DNA of 46,504 bases. Source: Caldilineaceae bacterium. Its GTDB lineage: Bacteria; Chloroflexota; Anaerolineae; Caldilineales; Caldilineaceae. Within the stretch, counting starts at the first letter, position 1, and every line of letters starts with the position of its first letter. A program made the position numbers and the translations under genes. Shown one piece after another: positions 42,069-46,504 of the stretch. Below the pieces are notes generated by a model. That model did not search any database. It saw nothing but the letters and a program-made list of their open reading frames with translations, and was not told the DNA's origin. Location of the stretch: contig JAJEDJ010000015.1 of the NCBI GenBank assembly GCA_022821545.1, positions 1 to 46,504 on the forward strand. Direction: 5' to 3'.

Positions 42069-42452
42069 TCGATCAGCCAGGGCAATCGCATCGAAATGCT
42101 TCCGAATTCCCCTCCAGATTGGGGTCAGACATCGAGATGTGCAGAAAAGATGGCACTTAGACGGGAAATCTGAATAATCTCGTCGAATGAGGGCCTGTGC
42201 CGTGACGAATTCTGCTTGCGATTCAGCAATTTGAAGACGACTTCCACTTAATCTCGCTTTGTTCTGCCCACGATCTCAACGGAATAGGCCTACAGAATTA
42301 GATGCGACTGCCCTGATGGGTGGTGTGAGCTCTTATGGGGAGTGACGGTTCTTGGCACGTGACCGGTTGACGGGTATTGTGGGGAAGTGCATGGCTTGAC
42401 AAGGTTTGGGGTGGCATGGTGCGACCCGTGTCGGCCAGGCACGGCACGGAAA
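42069..42452. other. Gap without a convincing gene
   Basis: Its left part holds the open but start-less upstream extension of the minus-strand gene at 41751-42068. From about 42300 it becomes GC/GT-rich with a short stem (CCGTG with CACGG, near 42426-42450) just before the strong terminator at 42453. No protein-coding pattern is seen on the plus strand, so the terminator may close a non-coding transcript. Confidence 0.4.
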
Positions 42453-42490
42453 CAAGGCCCGGTAGAAAACCACCGGGCCTTGTTTTTTTT
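42453..42490 (+). terminator. Strong intrinsic terminator
   Basis: CAAGGCCCGGT (42453-42463) and ACCGGGCCTTG (42472-42482) form a perfect 11-bp stem with an 8-base loop, followed by eight T. It is the strongest terminator in the window, yet no plus-strand gene ends just upstream. The opposite side has only three T, so it acts mainly on the plus strand. Confidence 0.9.
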
Positions 42491-42569
42491 CGGAGGGCGC
42501 ATGCATCGACAATCAGCCCGAATTTTGGCGTTGACGATCTTGTAGTTCCGCAACCTCCAATTACAAGCG

Positions 42570-42701
42570 ATGACTGAATCGGGAAAAATCGAAATGTTTG
42601 ATATTGCAGCTGAGGAAATCGCCAGAGCTAACCTCGCGGCGCCGGTCACAATTGAGGAAAGTGAAAAAGAAGAGGATGAATTCGGCGCAAAAGAAAGTTG
42701 A
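42570..42701 (+). CDS. Small acidic open frame, uncertain
   Basis: 43 residues (starts MTESGKIEMFDIAAEEIARAN, then acidic EESEKEEDEF), not recognised. No clear Shine-Dalgarno. Its stop codon TGA lies inside the -35 box of the next promoter. Composition is protein-like (helical, charged), but coding status is doubtful. Confidence 0.25.
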   Translation: MTESGKIEMFDIAAEEIARANLAAPVTIEESEKEEDEFGAKES

Positions 42702-42727
42702 CAAAATGTACTACATGTAGTACATTT
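42698..42727 (+). promoter_or_regulatory. Promoter overlapped by a perfect 24-bp palindrome
   Basis: TTGACA (42698-42703), a 17-base spacer and TACATT (42721-42726) make a promoter. The spacer and -10 are exactly covered by a perfect palindrome, 42704-42727, half-site AAATGTACTACA. The core TACTACA/TGTAGTA resembles operators of the BlaI/MecI/CopY repressor family. A repressor bound here would block RNA polymerase. No such repressor gene is visible downstream. Confidence 0.6.
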
Positions 42728-42857
42728 GTTCACCGAAAGGAAACATTGAGAACTAGAAAACTGAGCGAAAGAATAGATAGAGATGACAACACAAAGTGAA
42801 GTGATGTATGGGGACTCGTATGATGCCACATAAGGCAACTCAGAGGAAATAGACAGG

Positions 42858-43025
42858 GTGCATCAGCTACTCGGCGAGGTAAACGAGAGTCTAACTAGCA
42901 TGGACGGGCGGTTAGGCCGTGTGGAGGGCATAATTGAGGCCCTTGCTGATCACTTCAATGTTGCTATTGATCATTTGGACAAACCCAAAGTAATCAGTAT
43001 CTATGAACACAGGAAAGAGATGTAG
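42858..43025 (+). CDS. Small helical open frame behind the palindromic promoter, uncertain
   Basis: 55 residues from GTG 42858 (HQLLGEVNESLTSMDGRLGRVEGIIEALADHF...). The heptad-like spacing of Leu/Val/Ile suggests a short coiled coil, of the type seen in fragments of larger coiled-coil proteins. ATG 42900 is an alternative start. It is the largest sensible frame downstream of the promoter at 42698. Even shorter frames at 42746 (17 codons) are not supported. Could be a remnant. Confidence 0.3.
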   Translation: MHQLLGEVNESLTSMDGRLGRVEGIIEALADHFNVAIDHLDKPKVISIYEHRKEM

Positions 43026-43318
43026 GTTTCCAAGGATTCCGAAGAATCCTCGATTCCCAACCCGCGGTACAAATTTTTTGCACTTCACTGAGAAGCGACC
43101 TAAATGGATCACTTTTCATTTTCGAGGAAAGACTGCTTAAGAAAAAGTGTCTATTCGTGTATATGAGTCCCCATTCTTTCTTGGCTGGACGAATAGGAGA
43201 CACCACATAAACAACATTCAACTTACAGATCCATCCCGTGGCGTGTTAAATTCCGTATCAGCCTGTTCCCATAACACCGGAGACACTCATGAGCCACCAT
43301 AGCTGACTGGAGGATGAC

Positions 43319-44014
43319 ATGAATTCAGCACTTGAAAATGTGATTAGAGACAAACATATTGCACGATCAGGATATAAACGCCTAACGAAAAGCCAGATTG
43401 AAGACTTGGGGCTCGTATCTGCAATCCCTTCCGAATCAAAGAAATTTCACAGAGACTGCATCGTGTTTCAGATATTTCACCTGAACACATATGAAAAACG
43501 CTACGATCGTTGGGATAAGATTCATCATGACTTGGGCATGACCCGTTCGTCACTCAGAAACGCCATACTGGACAGTCGACTTGAGTGGGACCCCAAAAAA
43601 GCAGGCAAAAGTTCGACGGAGGGCAAGCCACACTTTAGCAAGATCAAAACAGCCGAGTTCTTTCCTACTAGGGTGATAACTCAAATGGATGTAAATGACG
43701 ACCCAAGACTTGTCGAATACGTGAAGTTGGACGACGGCAAGAATTACAGGGTCGTATACGTGTGGAGGGAAAGAAAAGAGGGATCGGGCGAATTCAACGC
43801 CAGAATCATTTCTCTACATGAGGCAGGCGACCAACGAGGGGAGAAATATATATCTTCATCTCTCTCGTCACCGCGCTTTTTCATTAGCGAAGAGGAGTAC
43901 GCGATATGGTTCCCTCATGTTACAGGCAAAGACGAAGAAGAAGGAGCTCTTTTTGCCCTATATCAGTATCCATATTCAATCAGCCCAAAAACGCTGACCC
44001 CACGACGGTCGTGA
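43319..44014 (+). CDS. Unknown protein of the accessory island
   Basis: 231 residues, not recognised. The ATG has a good Shine-Dalgarno (TGGAGG). Basic helical N-terminus (SALENVIRDKHIARSGYKRLTKSQIEDLG), then an aromatic-rich block (FHRDCIVFQIFHLNTYEKRYDRWDKIHHDLG) and HFSKIKTAEFFPTRVI. A likely beta strand pair NYRVVYVWRERK / FNARIISLHEAG follows. No membrane segment or signal peptide. AT-rich codon use sets it apart from the first 36 kb. It precedes another unknown gene and a TIR gene on the same strand, so it may belong to a defence locus; this is inference from position only. Confidence 0.6.
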   Translation: MNSALENVIRDKHIARSGYKRLTKSQIEDLGLVSAIPSESKKFHRDCIVFQIFHLNTYEKRYDRWDKIHHDLGMTRSSLRNAILDSRLEWDPKKAGKSSTEGKPHFSKIKTAEFFPTRVITQMDVNDDPRLVEYVKLDDGKNYRVVYVWRERKEGSGEFNARIISLHEAGDQRGEKYISSSLSSPRFFISEEEYAIWFPHVTGKDEEEGALFALYQYPYSISPKTLTPRRS

Positions 44015-44143
44015 ACCCGAATCGATTCCGCTCCGACGCATCAGGCCCCAGCACTATGCCTGTTTTCACGACCTCGCCATGCGCTCCAATGAGCTCCAAG
44101 AATAAACGCAGAGCCTAACCATGGGAACCCAAAGAGATTCACA

Positions 44144-44884
44144 ATGAACCCAAAGGAAACAAATCTGCTCCTGATAAAGGTGACCTCAAAGCTCGACCAT
44201 GCCGACCAGTTCCTACGAGGCAATCTGTACTGCAATAGGCTAAGATACTTTAGAAACATAGAGAACGACAAGCAAAGAGGAGACAGGTACGAGGCAAGCA
44301 TGGTCTACCCTCCAGACTCCTTGTTGACTCTTAGAAACACAAACCTAAAGACCGGGGAAAGTACAACGTGGACCATCCCCCCAGGTGACCTTGCCACCAA
44401 CATTTGGTTGCGACCGAATGCCCACGACCACCTTAGCTTATTCTGTATGTATGCTGTCGATTTCAGCGACCTCGGAGAGACACCAAACAACGACGCGATC
44501 AAAAATGTTGAGTTGCCTGAAGAGCTATGGGAATTCGGCGAATACTCCGTCGTTGTCTTTGATGTCCCAACGTTTATTCAGCGTGCAGAACGGGCGGCAC
44601 TAGCACGCAACTATAGGTTTCACCGGGGTCGTGTAGTCTATTATGATCCCGTCCTCGGTTTGCCAGATGTGCCGCTAAATGAGTCGTTAGCGTTTTTCAA
44701 ACGTAATCAGTTCGCACACCAGAAAGAATACCGGTTCGCTTTCAACACCTCAATTGCAGGAAATAGTGCCATCACGGTTAGCATCGGAAACATCAGCGAC
44801 ATCGCAATCCCTGCCAACAAAGACAACATACGCCAAAGACTCCTAAGGGAGGTCACCACAAAACCCACACCCGGCACATACTAA
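44144..44884 (+). CDS. Unknown protein, possibly DUF2971-like
   Basis: 246 residues. The start LLLIKVTSKLDHADQFLRGNLYCNRLRYFRNIEND recalls proteins in which a short region on capture of a -G-LY-N-L-yFr- pattern is followed by a final FKRNQFAHQKEYRFAF. The closing K-EYRF element resembles the end of DUF2971 proteins, which occur in phage-defence loci. The similarity is weak and made from memory. Soluble, no signal peptide. No clear Shine-Dalgarno before ATG 44144. It lies 129 bases after the preceding unknown gene and about 250 before the TIR gene. Confidence 0.5.
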   Translation: MNPKETNLLLIKVTSKLDHADQFLRGNLYCNRLRYFRNIENDKQRGDRYEASMVYPPDSLLTLRNTNLKTGESTTWTIPPGDLATNIWLRPNAHDHLSLFCMYAVDFSDLGETPNNDAIKNVELPEELWEFGEYSVVVFDVPTFIQRAERAALARNYRFHRGRVVYYDPVLGLPDVPLNESLAFFKRNQFAHQKEYRFAFNTSIAGNSAITVSIGNISDIAIPANKDNIRQRLLREVTTKPTPGTY

Positions 44885-45055
44885 GCCCTGCCCCAAATTG
44901 CACCGCCTATCCCGGCCCACAGATACGCAACAGCCCCCGACCATTTCGCGCCAACCCGCCAATTGGTGACCCGACCCATGACGTGATAAGTTCTCCTGCA
45001 CGCCGATAGGCATAACCGTATATCACTTACCAAGCCATTTGATCGAAATTGAGTA

Positions 45056-45084
45056 TTGACATCCCTCCTCGGCTTTGCTAACCT
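45056..45084 (+). promoter_or_regulatory. Possible promoter for the TIR gene
   Basis: A perfect -35 TTGACA (45056-45061) is followed after 17 bases by TAACCT (45079-45084), a weak -10. It lies 47 bases before the TIR start and would give that gene its own transcript. Confidence 0.3.
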
Positions 45085-45131
45085 CATGGCCGCCCTTCTG
45101 TACAGCTACGACCATTGCGCCAGAGACAGAA

Positions 45132-45836
45132 ATGATGAACCAACAACCTTGCACGGCTTGGAACCAATCGCCAATACGCGTTTTCATCAGCCATGTCGAT
45201 CAATTCAAATTTGATGCATTGAGAATCAAGAGTGCCTTGGCCGACATGAAAATCGCTTCCTTTGTGGCGCATGAAGACATTGAACCGTCCGAAGACTGGC
45301 AATCTGAAATCACCCGCGCTTTGTCCACCATGAATATGTTCGTTGCTCTCCTAACTCAGGGATTCCATGAAAGCTACTGGACGGATCAAGAAATCGGGTT
45401 CGCCCTGGCTAGGCGTACCCCGATCCTCCCCGTGAATTTCGGGCTGGTGCCTTATGGCTTTATTGGAAAGATTCAAGCACTGAGATGGAACGGACAGACA
45501 TCCACCCCGATTGCTCATAAAGTTTTTGAGATGGCCTTGGATAACCCAAAATTGCGGGAAACGGCTAAAGATACATACATCTCAGCGGTGGCTAACGCCC
45601 TCGGTTTCAACCACGCAAATAGCCTAGTCCCCTTCCTGTTCAAAATTGACTGCTTTTCCGAGAACCAGGAAGCAACTTTCGTGGATGCATACAATTCAAA
45701 TGACCAAGTGTTCCAGGCATTCGAATTTCGAAAACAAGTCACCGACCAACTCGAACGCTTGACCGGAAATCCTTACATAATTGACATGTCTAACAAACTC
45801 TGCAAATTGGATGAATTCGAAGATATCCCGTTTTGA
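45132..45836 (+). CDS. TIR-domain protein, probable NAD-consuming defence effector
   Basis: 234 residues from ATG 45132 (ATG 45135 equally possible; the frame is open from 45075). An N-terminal TIR domain: IRVFISHVDQFKFDALRIKSAL (15-36), IASFVAHEDIEPSEDWQSEI (box-2-like), and SYWTDQEIGFALARRTPILPV, in which Glu87 is the expected catalytic Glu of NAD-hydrolysing TIR domains. PYGFIGKIQALRW follows. The C-terminal ~90 residues (AVANALGFNHANSLVPFLFKIDCFS...) have no recognised domain and may regulate or sense. Bacterial TIR proteins cause abortive infection by NAD+ depletion or make cyclic ADP-ribose signals. No partner ATPase or channel is seen in the window. Confidence 0.85.
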   Translation: MMNQQPCTAWNQSPIRVFISHVDQFKFDALRIKSALADMKIASFVAHEDIEPSEDWQSEITRALSTMNMFVALLTQGFHESYWTDQEIGFALARRTPILPVNFGLVPYGFIGKIQALRWNGQTSTPIAHKVFEMALDNPKLRETAKDTYISAVANALGFNHANSLVPFLFKIDCFSENQEATFVDAYNSNDQVFQAFEFRKQVTDQLERLTGNPYIIDMSNKLCKLDEFEDIPF

Positions 45837-45944
45837 ACCATCCCATAACTCCCACCACTCCCCATCCCGGACACTCTTACACACCGGCGCTCCTAGGCCG
45901 AGGTCCCACTCCGTGAACATGGCAAATCAACGAGGATACCACCT

Positions 45945-46331
45945 GTGAACAGGTATGACTTCTACCGTGCTTTCTGGGCCAATTATGCAGACCTTTACCC
46001 ACACTCGCCTAAGGCATCCCAGTTTCGCGCGGGGTACGGAAGTGGAACGCCTGTCTACTGGGTTGAAAACACGAGATTCGGAATAAGGCAACGACTGGGA
46101 ACATATGTCTTGTATACACATGTGGTCGGAAGCAATATCGAAAACCACATCGTGCCGTACTTGCGAAAGCTCGGGGAAGAGTTTCAAGATATGGACGAAT
46201 TCAGCGAATCCATGTGGTGTAAATCTGAATACTACGAACACGGCGACTCATACGACATAAACAACTGGCGTGAAATGTCTGCATGGCTTGAGGAAAGACG
46301 CCAAGTGTATGAGGAAATCTTGCGTTCATGA
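45945..46331 (+). CDS. DUF4268-like protein
   Basis: 128 residues from GTG 45945, with GAGGA 8 bases upstream. The layout follows DUF4268: aromatic N-terminal YDFYRAFWANYADLYP, a strand-rich middle (RQRLGTYVLYTHVVGSNIENHIVPYLRKLGEEF), and a C-terminal DINNWREMSAWLEERRQVYEEIL. DUF4268 domains often form the C-terminal part of larger restriction-associated proteins; here it stands alone at normal domain length. Function unknown. It is 108 bases after the TIR gene on the same strand. Confidence 0.55.
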   Translation: MNRYDFYRAFWANYADLYPHSPKASQFRAGYGSGTPVYWVENTRFGIRQRLGTYVLYTHVVGSNIENHIVPYLRKLGEEFQDMDEFSESMWCKSEYYEHGDSYDINNWREMSAWLEERRQVYEEILRS

Positions 46332-46385
46332 TGTCGTCTGTTATGTTTGGCGTCACGACCTATGTAACCTGAATTCGGAGTTAAA

Positions 46386-46453
46386 GAGCACCTTGTCAAG
46401 GTGGTAGAATAGGGTTTCTCACACCAAAACCCTACCGCCTATGAAAGGTGCTC
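46386..46453 (+). promoter_or_regulatory. Large stem-loop at the transposase 5' end
   Basis: GAGCACCTT (46386-46394) and AAGGTGCTC (46445-46453) are perfect complements. Inside them AGGGTTT pairs with AAACCCT and GGTGGT with ACCGCC, so a long hairpin is possible. Its 3' arm contains the Shine-Dalgarno AAAGGTG of the transposase. It probably marks the IS left end and would hide the start site in read-through transcripts. Confidence 0.45.
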
Positions 46454-46456
46454 ACG

Positions 46457-46504
46457 ATGAGTATAGTCGAACTTTTCTGTGATGTCGATGATTTCTGTCA
46501 ACGG
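46457..46504 (+). CDS. Transposase, IS982 family (first 16 codons)
   Basis: Only MSIVELFCDVDDFCQR is present before the window ends. The V-DDFC pattern at the very N-terminus is characteristic of IS982-family DDE transposases. AAAGGTG lies 6 bases upstream of the ATG. The catalytic domain and the right end are outside the window, so neither integrity nor exact IS boundaries can be judged. Its place at the edge of the defence-like island fits a role in gene gain or loss. Confidence 0.6.
   Translation, partial: MSIVELFCDVDDFCQR

Noticed and set aside
42483..42527. 14-codon frame (starts MHRQSARILA) with GGAGG directly after the terminator
   Set aside because: The Shine-Dalgarno is good, but the frame is very short, follows a terminator and has no promoter between; noted only as a chance match.
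42994..43221. 75-codon minus-strand frame
   Set aside because: No ribosome-binding site, no protein-like pattern, and it overlaps a competing minus-strand frame of equal quality.

Overview
The window looks like a bacterial chromosome segment. It is GC-rich (roughly 60%, by eye) in its first 36 kb and clearly more AT-rich after about 42 kb. The Uma2-type protein, the DUF5678 protein, a coiled-coil/nuclease-like protein, a citramalate-type isoleucine route and a class I ketol-acid reductoisomerase together suggest Chloroflexota (Caldilinea/Anaerolinea-like, possibly from an uncultured genome). This assignment is inference from gene content; no database search was possible.

Layout. 1-6.5 kb: the 3' end of a Uma2-like gene, a two-gene heterodimeric ABC exporter, a formylglycine sulfatase, and a convergent gene for a repeat-rich coiled-coil protein with a nuclease-like C-terminus. 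6.6-32.4 kb: an unusually complete branched-chain amino acid (BCAA) cluster, all on the + strand. It runs ilvB-ilvN-ilvC-leuA, then three unrelated genes (DUF5678, a large membrane protein, a YbjQ-like protein), then gltB-gltD-leuC-leuD-methyltransferase-leuB-ppc-cimA-ilvD. The cluster encodes acetolactate synthase, reductoisomerase, dihydroxyacid dehydratase, the whole leucine branch and citramalate synthase. It also encodes glutamate synthase (the amino donor for the transaminase) and PEP carboxylase (anaplerosis). No branched-chain aminotransferase (ilvE) or threonine deaminase (ilvA) is seen. In front of ilvB there is a promoter, a 32-residue leader peptide in which half the codons are Leu/Val/Ile, a perfect hairpin, an intrinsic terminator and a plausible antiterminator. 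This is a textbook layout for ribosome-mediated attenuation. 32.4-36.2 kb: a sugar-phosphate-isomerase-like TIM barrel (+), then an acyl-CoA synthetase and an acyl-CoA dehydrogenase (-).

36.4-46.5 kb is an accessory, defence-type island. It begins with a tight operon of DUF262 protein, HEPN protein (intact RNxxxH) and an MmeI-like type IIL restriction-modification enzyme with its D-x9-E-x-K nuclease motif. The central part of the MmeI-like gene differs in base composition from its flanks, as expected for a swapped specificity module. Next comes a VapB-like antitoxin whose partner PIN toxin is cut short and fused to a second copy of the MmeI-like C-terminus. After about 1.2 kb of mostly non-coding sequence (a strong terminator and a 24-bp perfect palindrome over a promoter) come two unrecognised proteins, a TIR-domain protein and a DUF4268-like protein. 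The window ends inside the first codons of an IS982-type transposase.

The most interesting items are the ilv attenuator, the vapC/MmeI chimera, the mosaic restriction enzyme, the orphan palindromic operator, and the TIR gene with its unrecognised companions.
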